Assembly (NCBI GenBank): GCA_016786615.1
Contig: JAEUVX010000010.1
Coordinates: 62,001-126,000, forward strand
Length of the DNA stretch: 64,000 bases
Source: Flavipsychrobacter sp.
Lineage (GTDB): Bacteria; Bacteroidota; Bacteroidia; Chitinophagales; Chitinophagaceae
Reading direction: 5' to 3'
A model generated the notes under the pieces. That model was not told where the DNA came from, searched no databases, and saw only the letters and a program-made list of their open reading frames with translations. Positions 8,987 through 16,847 of the stretch are shown piece after piece. The first letter of the stretch is position 1. The number at the start of each line of letters is the position of its first letter. The position numbers and the translations under genes were made by a program.

Positions 8987-9913
8987 TTACTTTTTAGATA
9001 AGATGATAAACATCTGTGATGGTTTACCAAATGGCTTCCTTAATATGTCGAATGCTGCAAATACACCAATGAGTATTTTGTATACCGGATGGTAGAATGC
9101 AGGTCTTGATGCATTAATGTTAACCAGTTTTTTTTGCTTTAAGTAAGCCATTATACTTACCGCCCAAAAGGGGGCACCTTGTGTGTAAGAAAAATGGTTC
9201 ACTTTCAAACCTGCTTTCTCGGCTGCAGTTGTAATGCTTTCTTTAGTGAATAATACCCAATGCCTCGGGCAATGATATCCTCCCCAGTTTTTATGTTTAA
9301 AGATCCTGGCATCTAAAGCATCATAATTAGGTGTTTTTATCAATACAACACCATCTTTAGTGAGGATGCTTTCTATTTTTGAAAGTACTGCTAACGGGTC
9401 TTTTACGTGTTCTATGAGGTTCAGCAGTAGTGCAAAATCAAATTTAACATCGGTATTAAAGTCTTCTATACGGCCGCAAAAATACTGGTGCCCGTTCTGG
9501 ATTGCTAACTTTTCTGCATCAGGGTCAAGATCTACTACATGGGTATAGGTAACCCTGCCGGTAATAGATTTTATAATGTTGAGTAGCCAGCCATTGCCAC
9601 CACCAACATCCAGCAGTTTCAAATCATTCCCCGGCAATTGGTTCAGTATTTTTTTGAATAGCCTTTTGTCAAGCCATTCCTTAATACTGTTCACTAATGA
9701 TTGTTTTTGTGTGGCAAATGAGTAGTAGTTCGGGGGGTATATCTTAGATAATTTATCTTCCGGTACGGGAGCAATTTGCAACAGTTTACAGTTGTTGCAT
9801 TCGTAAAAATCGTAGTGTTCATCAGTAGTGAAGTACTCAACATCTGTAGCGCTGGCATAGTGTGAGAAGTTGGCTTCCCCACAGAGGAAACATTTCTGGG
9901 GCTTTATTTGCAT
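8987..9913 (-). CDS. Class I SAM-dependent methyltransferase with N-terminal zinc ribbon
   Basis: 308 residues. The N-terminus has CFLCGEANF and, about 30 residues later, CNNCKLLQ, a CxxC...CxxC zinc-ribbon-like module found in front of many C- or O-methyltransferases acting on sugars and lipids. The Rossmann fold follows, with motif I LLDVGGGNGWLL near residue 100 and DFALLLNLIEHV near 155 (motif IV/post). The C-terminal part has hydrophobic patches that may touch the membrane. It lies 6 bp after the desaturase-like gene and 53 bp before alkB on the same strand, indicating cotranscription and a shared lipid-related pathway. The substrate is unknown. Confidence 0.8.
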   Translation of the reverse strand: MQIKPQKCFLCGEANFSHYASATDVEYFTTDEHYDFYECNNCKLLQIAPVPEDKLSKIYPPNYYSFATQKQSLVNSIKEWLDKRLFKKILNQLPGNDLKLLDVGGGNGWLLNIIKSITGRVTYTHVVDLDPDAEKLAIQNGHQYFCGRIEDFNTDVKFDFALLLNLIEHVKDPLAVLSKIESILTKDGVVLIKTPNYDALDARIFKHKNWGGYHCPRHWVLFTKESITTAAEKAGLKVNHFSYTQGAPFWAVSIMAYLKQKKLVNINASRPAFYHPVYKILIGVFAAFDILRKPFGKPSQMFIILSKK

Positions 9914-9919
9914 CCCTGA

Positions 9920-10893
9920 TTATTTATTAAACAGTTTGAAAAATGCATTGAAATAGTTGGTACGTGTTTTATTGATAGGGGGGGCTAATTCCGTGTCCAT
10001 TAAAAACTTTTCAAGGTCTTTAAGGCGGGTATATGAAACCTGAAGGTCCCAATGGTGTAATAAATGCCTATTGAAGCCTGCACCCCCTAAAGTTGATGAT
10101 ACAATTCCTTCGCCGAACATTCTGTTTGTTATACCCTGATCTACTTCATTGTAATTAACATTTGCATTTGCATGTTCACCGCGATGTTCCAGAAGCTGGC
10201 GTAGTGCTGCAAAGAAAGGAAACATAACATAACGCCCATGCCTATTAGCCATACCAATGCAATCTGCCAGTTTCCTGTAAGAAATAATGTCAATACTATC
10301 AGGAAGTTGAATAAAGCACCCCTTAAAAGCATGCGTTTGTTACCTGCTAATAATTCGGGGCTGATGTTGTTATTGGTCTTCATTTTTTCATCACGGTTAG
10401 TCATTACTTTTATAACCCTGATACCTGTAAGTGATTCGATAAGGAAACGCCAGTTGAGCCCGTCGAAGTATGTTTTTTCTGTATCTTTTGTTGTACCTAA
10501 ATACCTGTGATGATCGAAATGAATAACCCTGTAGAAGCCAATGTCCATCCCTACAATTAACCCAATGAATATGTTGGCTAATTTATCATTCTGTTTTCTG
10601 TCAGGAGCAATATTGTAATGTGCTGCTTCGTGAATGAACAGATGGATGTACGCGATGATATAACCAATAAGAATTGCAGCTAATGGGATTGTGAGATAGA
10701 AATAAGCAGCATAGTATTGTTGCAAGTACCATACTCCCAATAACGTGGCTATTAATGCCATGTATCCGAGGCTGATATGAAACCAAACGATACTGTAAAC
10801 AGGCTTTAGTGTTGCTTTGAACTCGTTGTACTTTTCACCTTTGCTATTGACGATGGTGCTTTTCTTTATGCTTTCGAATATCGGAAGTTCCAT
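9920..10893 (-). pseudogene. Membrane fatty-acid desaturase/hydroxylase, frameshifted by a 5-bp tandem duplication
   Basis: Two overlapping frames together make one desaturase-superfamily protein of about 320 residues. The N-terminal frame (start ATG at 10891-10893, reaching 10141) carries HEAAH (88-92) and HFDHH (125-129) plus several membrane segments. The C-terminal frame (from about 10252 to 9920) supplies FPFFAALRQLLEHRGEH and the third histidine box HLLHH. Where the frames meet, the coding strand contains TTATG twice in a row (plus-strand CATAA CATAA, 10223-10232). Removing one copy joins GVM directly to FPFFAALRQLLEHR in frame. As read, the first frame ends without the third His box, so the enzyme should be inactive. 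It may be a recent mutation, a slippage-switchable gene or an assembly error. Confidence 0.8.
10223..10232. repeat. 5-bp tandem duplication causing the desaturase frameshift
   Basis: Plus strand CATAACATAA (two copies of CATAA, with a partial third AAC/CAT context on either side). Deleting one copy restores a single open frame through the desaturase-like gene. Confidence 0.8.
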
Positions 10894-10898
10894 GTATG

Positions 10899-10906
10899 CA
10901 AATATA
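10899..10906 (-). promoter_or_regulatory. -7-like box TATATTTG upstream of the desaturase operon
   Basis: The minus strand reads TATATTTG, matching TAnnTTTG, ending 5 bp before the chosen ATG. If used, the transcript would be essentially leaderless. Other positions are possible. Confidence 0.35.
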
Positions 10907-10975
10907 ACCGAAAGCATATATAAATGCTACAGGATGAGTGTATGCCGCTGAGGTGAATGTCATATTTATCAAAAA

Positions 10976-11006
10976 AATAAAGCCCCTGAAATGAAGAGGC
11001 TTTATT
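10976..11006 (-). terminator. Terminator of the small lipoprotein gene
   Basis: AATAAAGCC (10976-10984) pairs with GGCTTTATT (10998-11006). Read on the minus strand the stem is followed by TTTTTTT. It lies 24 bp after the stop of the 11030-11275 gene. Confidence 0.8.
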
Positions 11007-11029
11007 AATATTTATTTGTCAGATAATAT

Positions 11030-11275
11030 TTAGATGCTGCACTTGGTAGTATAACTGAAAGTAAAGCCCATATAGCTTCCGCTTGAGCTGTTTTCATTGG
11101 CTTTACATTTACTTTCGGCATCTTTCTTTTTAGATTTATTAATATCAACTGTAAAAGAGCTGTCTGTAGTACCGAAACCAGGGATAGTAGCAGAACTGGT
11201 ACACTTACATACATAGTCTTTTTTACAAGATGCAATAGCTACTGCGGCTACCATAAATAGGGCGATTTTTTTCAT
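11030..11275 (-). CDS. Small cysteine-containing lipoprotein (CKK-Y-C-C family)
   Basis: 81 residues from the ATG at 11273-11275, chosen because it begins the signal MKKIALFMVAAVAIASC; an upstream in-frame ATG gives 11 extra residues before the signal. After the lipobox Cys comes KKDYVCKC, then a short beta region, a Lys-rich stretch KSKKKDAESKCKANE and a C-terminal Cys. The pattern C-K-[KR]-x-Y-x-C-x-C with a later K/N-x-C recurs in the proteins at 11400-11651 and 23354-23602, defining a local paralogous family. Two or more disulfides in the mature protein are plausible. Function unknown. Confidence 0.7.
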   Translation of the reverse strand: MKKIALFMVAAVAIASCKKDYVCKCTSSATIPGFGTTDSSFTVDINKSKKKDAESKCKANENSSSGSYMGFTFSYTTKCSI

Positions 11276-11342
11276 AAAGGTCAGTTTTTTAAGTGCTGCA
11301 AAATACAAAGAACAAGTGAAATAATTACATGTTTTATGTAAT

Positions 11343-11378
11343 AAGAAAGCCCGTAATATTAATATTACGGGCTTTCTT
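11343..11378 (-). terminator. 36-nt perfect palindrome, terminator of the 83-residue lipoprotein gene
   Basis: AAGAAAGCCCGTAATATT (11343-11360) is followed directly by its exact reverse complement (11361-11378), with T-rich sequence beyond each end. It lies 22 bp after the minus-strand gene ending at 11400 and may also stop transcripts from the other side. Confidence 0.8.
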
Positions 11379-11399
11379 TATTATGATTACAATGATTTC

Positions 11400-11651
11400 T
11401 TAGCGGATTTCGCAATAATGCTGAACTACTGCCTGTTGTGTTGCGTAGTCTTCTTCTGTTTCGAAATAAACACACTGATTTTTAGCATCCCCTTCTGCTA
11501 CTGCCCTGATTGTGTTGCGAGATGTAGTATTTGCTACTACTTTTCCGTTCACTAATGTGTTTATATTGCAAACGCAGTTATACTCTTTTTTGCAAGAGCT
11601 GAATGCTGCCAGAGTTAAAAGGATCAAAGAAAAACTATATATCTTTTTCAC
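11400..11651 (-). CDS. Small cysteine-containing lipoprotein (CKK-Y-C-C family)
   Basis: 83 residues from a GTG start. The signal MKKIYSFSLILLTLAAFSSC is followed by KKEYNCVCNI, the family motif shared with the genes at 11030 and 23354. The mature part has a TTSRN-type strand, an acidic region with KNQCVYFETEED, and ends HYCEIR. Four cysteines besides the lipidated one allow two disulfides. It is adjacent to but separately terminated from the 11030 paralogue. Function unknown, probably envelope. Confidence 0.7.
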   Translation of the reverse strand: MKKIYSFSLILLTLAAFSSCKKEYNCVCNINTLVNGKVVANTTSRNTIRAVAEGDAKNQCVYFETEEDYATQQAVVQHYCEIR

Positions 11652-11716
11652 AAGCTGAAGTTTAAGATTTCAGTAAAAATATCATTCACTATTCAAAAAA
11701 ACAAGATAACCGATGT

Positions 11717-11917
11717 CTAATTACGGCTTTTAATTGCTGCGAGCATTTGTTTGTGCCTTTTTTCTGCTCTTTTATTTTGTAAATCGAGTACTGCCCAAAC
11801 TGCAGCAGGCAGCCAGCCGATAAGTGTTATCTGTAATACAAGGCATAAAATACCACGCAGAATTCGACCCCTGAGAAAGAATGAAAGCCATGGTAAAAGA
11901 ATAGCTATAAGTATCAT
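11717..11917 (-). CDS. Small membrane protein of the YqaE/Pmp3 type
   Basis: 66 residues with two predicted membrane helices: residues 1-14 (ILIAILLPWLSFFL) and 22-45 (GILCLVLQITLIGWLPAAVWAV). The PWLSFFLRG segment and the LIGWLPAAVWAVLDL second helix match the Pmp3/YqaE stress-associated membrane peptide family, followed by a basic tail KRAEKRHKQ. Members are linked to membrane potential or salt tolerance, but the mechanism is not settled. It is divergent from ffh, with the shared upstream region 11918-12005. Confidence 0.75.
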   Translation of the reverse strand: MILIAILLPWLSFFLRGRILRGILCLVLQITLIGWLPAAVWAVLDLQNKRAEKRHKQMLAAIKSRN

Positions 11918-11973
11918 ACAGGCAAAGATAACTAAAGCCCATATTTAAGCTTTCTCCGTATGGTGGTTTTCTT

Positions 11974-11981
11974 TAACTTTG
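11974..11981 (+). promoter_or_regulatory. -7 box TAACTTTG of ffh
   Basis: Matches Bacteroidota TAnnTTTG, 24 bp before the ffh ATG. TTTC at 11951-11954, 19 bp upstream, is a near match to the -33 TTTG element. Confidence 0.7.
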
Positions 11982-12005
11982 CAATCCTTTCAGAAGGGTA
12001 TAAAT

Positions 12006-13346
12006 ATGTTTGAAAATCTCAGTGAGCGCCTCGAAGGTGCGTTTAAGCAGTTAAAAGGTGAAGGCCGTATATCGGAAATAAATGTTGCAACAACTATAAA
12101 AGAGATACGCCGTGCATTGGTTGATGCCGACGTAAACTTTAAAATTGCCAAAGAGTTTACCGACAGGGTAAAGGATAAGGCAATGGGCGAAAAGGTGCTT
12201 ACATCAGTATCTCCGGGCCAGTTGATGGTGAAGATTGTGAAGGATGAATTGGCAGACCTGATGGGCGGTACCGAGGCTGAGATAGACTTGAATAACAAGC
12301 CAACAGTTATACTAATAGCAGGTTTGCAGGGTTCGGGTAAAACAACCTTCAGTGGTAAGCTTGCAAACTTTCTGAAAACTAAAAAAGGCCGTAATCCGTT
12401 ACTGGTAGCTGCAGACATCTATCGTCCGGCAGCGATGGACCAGTTGAAGGTATTGGGTGAACAGATTAAAGTACCTGTTTACAGTGAACCTGAAAACAAA
12501 GATGCAGTAGCTATAGCGCTGAACGCAGTAGCTGAAGCTAAAAAGAATGGTAACAGCGTAGTAATCATAGATACTGCGGGCCGTTTGGCAGTAGATGAGG
12601 CCATGATGGCCGAGGTGGCGAATATCAAGGCCGCAGTGCAGCCGCAGGAAATACTGTTCGTTGTTGACTCAATGACAGGTCAGGATGCTGTAAATACAGC
12701 AAAAGCATTTAATGACAAGCTGGACTTTACGGGTGTTGTACTGACCAAGCTTGATGGTGATACACGTGGTGGTGCGGCACTTACAATCAAATACACAGTA
12801 GATAAGCCCATCAAATTTGTGAGCATGGGCGAAAAGCTGGATACGCTGGATGTTTTCTATCCGGAGCGTATGGCACAGCGTATTTTAGGCATGGGTGATA
12901 TAACCACCCTTGTGGAAAGAGCGCAGGCACAGTTTGATGAAGTGCAGGCAAAAAAGCTTGAAAAGAAGATTCGTGCTAATAAGTTTGATTTTGAAGACTT
13001 TAAAGAGCAGTTGAATCAAATAAAAAAAATGGGCAATATCAAAGACTTGCTTGCCATGATACCAGGGGTAGGGAAGGCAATAAAAGATATTGATATTTCT
13101 GATGATGCGTTTAAGGGTATAGAGGCTATAATAAACTCTATGACACCGTATGAGCGCAATAACCCGGATGTAATAGATGGCAGCCGCCGCAAGCGTATCG
13201 CAAAAGGCTGTGGTAAAGATATATCTGATGTGAATGCCTTTATGAAGCAATTCGACCAAATGCGCCAGATGATGGGGCAAATGAACAAAATGAAAGGTAT
13301 GATGCCGGGTGGAATGGGTATGCCATCGCCATTTGGGAGAAAATAA
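12006..13346 (+). CDS. ffh: Signal recognition particle GTPase Ffh
   Basis: 446 residues, binding 4.5S RNA and signal sequences to deliver nascent membrane proteins to FtsY. The ATG at 12006 begins MFENLSERLEGAF, the canonical N-terminus; an upstream in-frame codon at 11979 would overlap the promoter box. The N domain spans 1-90. The G domain has GLQGSGKT (106-113), DTAGRLAVDEAMM, TKLDGDTRGGAAL and the GMGD linker. The M domain ends in a Met-rich tail (QMRQMMGQMNKMKGMMPGG), preceded by the RRKRIAKGCG RNA-binding helix. It stands alone and is followed by rpsP after a new promoter. No 4.5S RNA gene was recognised in the window. Confidence 0.97.
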   Translation: MFENLSERLEGAFKQLKGEGRISEINVATTIKEIRRALVDADVNFKIAKEFTDRVKDKAMGEKVLTSVSPGQLMVKIVKDELADLMGGTEAEIDLNNKPTVILIAGLQGSGKTTFSGKLANFLKTKKGRNPLLVAADIYRPAAMDQLKVLGEQIKVPVYSEPENKDAVAIALNAVAEAKKNGNSVVIIDTAGRLAVDEAMMAEVANIKAAVQPQEILFVVDSMTGQDAVNTAKAFNDKLDFTGVVLTKLDGDTRGGAALTIKYTVDKPIKFVSMGEKLDTLDVFYPERMAQRILGMGDITTLVERAQAQFDEVQAKKLEKKIRANKFDFEDFKEQLNQIKKMGNIKDLLAMIPGVGKAIKDIDISDDAFKGIEAIINSMTPYERNNPDVIDGSRRKRIAKGCGKDISDVNAFMKQFDQMRQMMGQMNKMKGMMPGGMGMPSPFGRK

Positions 13347-13409
13347 TGGTTTCAGAGATTAAATTTCTATTAATTGAAATTTAATTTTCTAATTATCAGG
13401 ATTTTTGTT

Positions 13410-13417
13410 TAACTTCG
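13410..13417 (+). promoter_or_regulatory. -7 box TAACTTCG of rpsP
   Basis: TAnnTTCG variant of the Bacteroidota box, 45 bp before the rpsP ATG. TTTT at 13385-13388, 21 bp upstream, is a possible -33 element. Confidence 0.6.
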
Positions 13418-13462
13418 CCATCCTTAAAAATTTATTGTTAACACAAATAATTTCTATTATTT

Positions 13463-13981
13463 ATGTCAGTTAAGATTCGTCTTCAACGCCACGGGTCAAA
13501 GAAGCGCCCGTTCTATTTCATCGTAGCTGCAAACAGCGTAGCTCCACGCGATGGTAAATTCATTGAAAAAATAGGTACTTACAACCCATTGACAGTTCCT
13601 GCAACTGTAAGGTTGAGCCGCGAACGCGCATTGTACTGGATGCAAGAAGGTGCACAACCTACAAACACTTGCCGCCGTATCCTGTCGTTCAAAGGTGTAT
13701 TGTACCTGAAACACTTAATGCGTGGTGTAAGCCTGGGCTTATTTGATGAAAAAGCTGCATGGGAAAAATTTGAAAGCTGGAATGCAGACCACGAACAACT
13801 TGTAGCTAAACGCGAAGAGTCTCATCGTCAGCACAAAGCAGAAAAACGTCATGCTGCAATGAGTGAATCAGTACGCAAAGTAGAAGAGAAACTGGCAGCA
13901 AAAGCTGCAGCACAAGTTGCTGAAGCTGAGCAGGATGGTGCAGAAGATGAAGCGCCTGCTACTGAAAATCAAGAAGGATAA
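13463..13981 (+). CDS. rpsP: 30S ribosomal protein S16
   Basis: 172 residues. The first 80 residues are typical S16: [42 protein letters not shown] and the later [19 protein letters not shown]. The C-terminal 90 residues are an extension rich in Ala, Glu and Lys, with a helical, coiled-coil-like character and an acidic end. S16 is about 80-90 residues in E. coli; long low-complexity tails are common in Bacteroidota S16. In E. coli rpsP is followed by rimM-trmD-rplS, but here a terminator follows and those genes are absent. Confidence 0.96.
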   Translation: MSVKIRLQRHGSKKRPFYFIVAANSVAPRDGKFIEKIGTYNPLTVPATVRLSRERALYWMQEGAQPTNTCRRILSFKGVLYLKHLMRGVSLGLFDEKAAWEKFESWNADHEQLVAKREESHRQHKAEKRHAAMSESVRKVEEKLAAKAAAQVAEAEQDGAEDEAPATENQEG

Positions 13982-14018
13982 TCGCATTGCACATAGAATG
14001 TGCTTTGTAAAAAAAATG

Positions 14019-14049
14019 AAGGCAACGTAATAAATACGTTGCCTTTTTT
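14019..14049 (+). terminator. rpsP terminator
   Basis: AAGGCAACGTA (14019-14029) pairs with TACGTTGCCTT (14035-14045) around a 5-nt loop, followed by TTTT. It starts 38 bp after the rpsP stop. Confidence 0.85.
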
Positions 14050-14080
14050 AATGTAAAACATCTTATTTTCGGCATCGCAC

Positions 14081-14833
14081 ATGGATAAAGAGTACGAATC
14101 GTTATATCATACAGAAGAAGACCATAACTGGTGGTTTGTTGCACGCAGGGACATGTTGTTGAAGTTCATGGATAAGTACAGCATAGCTAAAGAGGCTAAA
14201 ATATTAGATATCGGATGCGCAGGTGGTACGTTTATGGCAATCCTGAAAGATAAAGGCTACAGCAATTTATACGCCCTGGATTATAGCCCTGAGGCAATAG
14301 AGCTTACTAAACAGAAAGGGATATCTAATGCTTATGTGATGGATGGGCATAAACCTGAATTTGAACAGAATAGCTTTGACCTTATCATTTCATCAGATTC
14401 ATTAGAGCATCTGGAACATGATGAAACAGCACTGAAAAATTGGTATGGGGTATTAAAACCCGGAGGTATAGGATTTGTATTGGTGCCGGCTTACAACTTT
14501 TTGTGGACAGAACATGATGATATCAATTATCATTTCAGAAGATATACTAAAAAAGGGCTGGCGTTAAAAGCTTTAAAAGCGGGTTTTGAAATAGTATTTA
14601 AGGGGTATAACTATGTATTGTTGTTTATACCTACAGCTATTGTGAGGGTATTGATGAAACTTAAGAAGCCTAAAAAGAAAGCAGCAGCAGACGGGCAAAT
14701 ATTATTATTGCCCGAATGGATTAATAAATTGCTGACGTTAGTTCAAAAGATTGAAAACACGTTGAGTAAGTATATCAGTTTCCCGTTTGGAGTAAGTGCC
14801 TTTGTTGTGATAAGAAAGCCGCAAAACAAGTAG
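14081..14833 (+). CDS. Class I SAM-dependent methyltransferase, envelope-glycan cluster
   Basis: 250 residues. The start gives MDKEYESLYHTEEDHNWWFVARR, an N-terminal WWF-x-ARR motif frequent in Methyltransf_11-type enzymes encoded with glycosyltransferases. Motif I is ILDIGCAGGTF near residue 45, and the post-I region has YALDYSPEAIELT. Further motifs are SDSLEHLEHD and VLKPGG. Residues 175-200 form a hydrophobic helix followed by basic KKPKKKAAADG, suggesting membrane contact. It is followed after 43 bp by a GT39-like transferase gene and then an acyltransferase gene, all in the same direction, so it probably modifies a polyprenol-linked or surface glycan precursor. The substrate is not known. 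Confidence 0.8.
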   Translation: MDKEYESLYHTEEDHNWWFVARRDMLLKFMDKYSIAKEAKILDIGCAGGTFMAILKDKGYSNLYALDYSPEAIELTKQKGISNAYVMDGHKPEFEQNSFDLIISSDSLEHLEHDETALKNWYGVLKPGGIGFVLVPAYNFLWTEHDDINYHFRRYTKKGLALKALKAGFEIVFKGYNYVLLFIPTAIVRVLMKLKKPKKKAAADGQILLLPEWINKLLTLVQKIENTLSKYISFPFGVSAFVVIRKPQNK

Positions 14834-14876
14834 TATTCATTAAATTTATAAGGTTCTAAGAAGTATACATTTTTAT

Positions 14877-16835
14877 ATGACAACATTGCAAGCCTCAGAA
14901 ACATATAAGGAGTCAAAATTGTGGCGACAACTATTTATTGTTATCAGCATTGCGGTATTGATATTGATGCCATTCATCAGTAAAGATTACGGACAGAGTG
15001 GTGACGAATGGTTGCAGATAGAATATGGTACCCATGTATGGAATTATTTTGCGAATGGAGACCAGCAGGCCCTCGACTATACAAACAAACAATTGCAGTA
15101 TTCCAATCAGCAGTTTTACGGTGGATTGTTTGATTATTCGATGGAGGTATTACACAGGGCTATGCCATCAATACCGATCCTTGTACTTCGCCATTTTTTC
15201 AATGCATTGCTGGGTGCATTGATGATGATATTTACAGGCTTACTGGCTCGCAGGCTGACAGGGAAGTGGCAAACTGGCTTAATTGCGTTATTGTTCATCG
15301 TCTTTTCTCCACGCATATTCGGAGAGAGCATGAATAATCCTAAAGACATACCATTTGCTTCCGGTTTTATAATAGCTATTTATTTCCTTGTTTCCATGTT
15401 GCAGGATTTCCCGGCAAAAGCATGGAAGTATGCAATTGGTTTAGCAGTGGGTTTTGGTATAGCGTTTGGTGTACGTGCAGCGGGTGGTATATTATTGTTG
15501 GCTTATTTCGGGCTGTTTTTTGTATTGTTTATGCTTTTGCATAAAGAACAGCGTGCTGTGTGGGTTGCGGACAGTAATAAGCTGTTGAAGAAACTAATAC
15601 TAATATTGACTGTGGGTATTGTTGGCGGATATATCATTGGTTTGCTTGCATGGCCATGGGGGTTGCAAGATCCGATAGGTAATCCGTTAGCATCATTGAA
15701 AGGGATGACGAACAGGGAGGCTTATTTGCGTGTTCTGTTTGACGGGGCATATTATATGAGTAATGCTATGCCGTGGTATTATGAGTTTAAATGGATATTT
15801 ATCTCTAATCCGTTAATCGTAATAGCAGGCTCTCTTTTGTTTGCAGCATTGTTTAACAACATAAAAAAACAATACGGGCTTTTCGTTTTTGTAATTGTAT
15901 TGTTCGGTGCACTGTTTCCGATTGTTTACATGATATACAAACATTCTACAGTGTATGATACATGGAGGCATATATTCTTTGTCTATCCTTTTTGGGTTAT
16001 TGCAGCCGCAATAGGTTGGGATGTAGCAAGTAGTTTTATCAAGAACGAAAAAATAAAATGGATACCTGCAGCAGTAGCAATAGTTGGGCTATTACCCGCA
16101 ATGGTTTGGACGGTGCGCAGTCATCCTAATCAGTATGTATATTTTAATGAAATAGTTGGTGGTGCCAAAAATGCGTACGGCTACTATGATTTGGATTACT
16201 ACCAGAACAGTGGCAAACAGGCTGCAGATTGGATACTGAAAAACGTTAAACCAATACCCGGAAAGAAGATATTTGTAAGGTCGAATATGGTGGGTTTTGA
16301 TAAGTATTTTGCAAAAGATACTAACTGGTTATCATTTGACTATGGCAGGTATACAGAGCGTCATCATATAGAATGGGACTACTACGTAGCTTATCCGAGA
16401 TATATTAGTGCTCAGCTGATGCAGGATGATAAATGGCAATTGCAAAATACTGTACATAAAGTGCTGCTTGACGGAAGGCCATTATGTGTAGTGGTGAAAA
16501 GAACAAGCACTGCGGGTATTGCAGCTAATGAAGCCTACGAGAAAAAAGATTTTGCGACGGCAGCACAGAAGTATGCAGAGTATATTGCAACAGATAATAC
16601 AGATGAGTTTGCATACATCAATTACGGAATATCTTTGGCTTCTATAGGGCAGATAGACCCTGCTATACAGGCAATAGAGAGAGCAACGAAACTGGATCCG
16701 GAAAGGGTAGAGTTTTACGATGTGCTGTCTCAGTTGTATCAAATGAAAGGAAATATACAAGCTGCACAACAAGCACAGGCTACTAAGAATGAAATACTAA
16801 TGCGCCAGCAGGAATTATCCGAGCAGAGCGAATAG
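14877..16835 (+). CDS. GT39/ArnT-like membrane glycosyltransferase with C-terminal TPRs
   Basis: 652 residues. A first membrane helix (about 18-35) is followed by a loop with SKDYGQSGDEW, where the Asp-Glu pair matches the acidic catalytic residues in the first extracytoplasmic loop of dolichyl/undecaprenyl-phosphate sugar transferases (PMT/ArnT superfamily). About ten more hydrophobic segments run to residue 420. A periplasmic region follows, and residues 545-640 form TPR-like helices (YEKKDFATAAQKYAEYIA, then INYGISLASIGQIDPAIQAIERATKLDPE). The fusion to TPRs suggests binding to a protein partner. It lies 12 bp upstream of the acyltransferase gene. The sugar donor and acceptor are unknown. 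Confidence 0.78.
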   Translation: MTTLQASETYKESKLWRQLFIVISIAVLILMPFISKDYGQSGDEWLQIEYGTHVWNYFANGDQQALDYTNKQLQYSNQQFYGGLFDYSMEVLHRAMPSIPILVLRHFFNALLGALMMIFTGLLARRLTGKWQTGLIALLFIVFSPRIFGESMNNPKDIPFASGFIIAIYFLVSMLQDFPAKAWKYAIGLAVGFGIAFGVRAAGGILLLAYFGLFFVLFMLLHKEQRAVWVADSNKLLKKLILILTVGIVGGYIIGLLAWPWGLQDPIGNPLASLKGMTNREAYLRVLFDGAYYMSNAMPWYYEFKWIFISNPLIVIAGSLLFAALFNNIKKQYGLFVFVIVLFGALFPIVYMIYKHSTVYDTWRHIFFVYPFWVIAAAIGWDVASSFIKNEKIKWIPAAVAIVGLLPAMVWTVRSHPNQYVYFNEIVGGAKNAYGYYDLDYYQNSGKQAADWILKNVKPIPGKKIFVRSNMVGFDKYFAKDTNWLSFDYGRYTERHHIEWDYYVAYPRYISAQLMQDDKWQLQNTVHKVLLDGRPLCVVVKRTSTAGIAANEAYEKKDFATAAQKYAEYIATDNTDEFAYINYGISLASIGQIDPAIQAIERATKLDPERVEFYDVLSQLYQMKGNIQAAQQAQATKNEILMRQQELSEQSE

Positions 16836-16847
16836 TAACTATATAGT

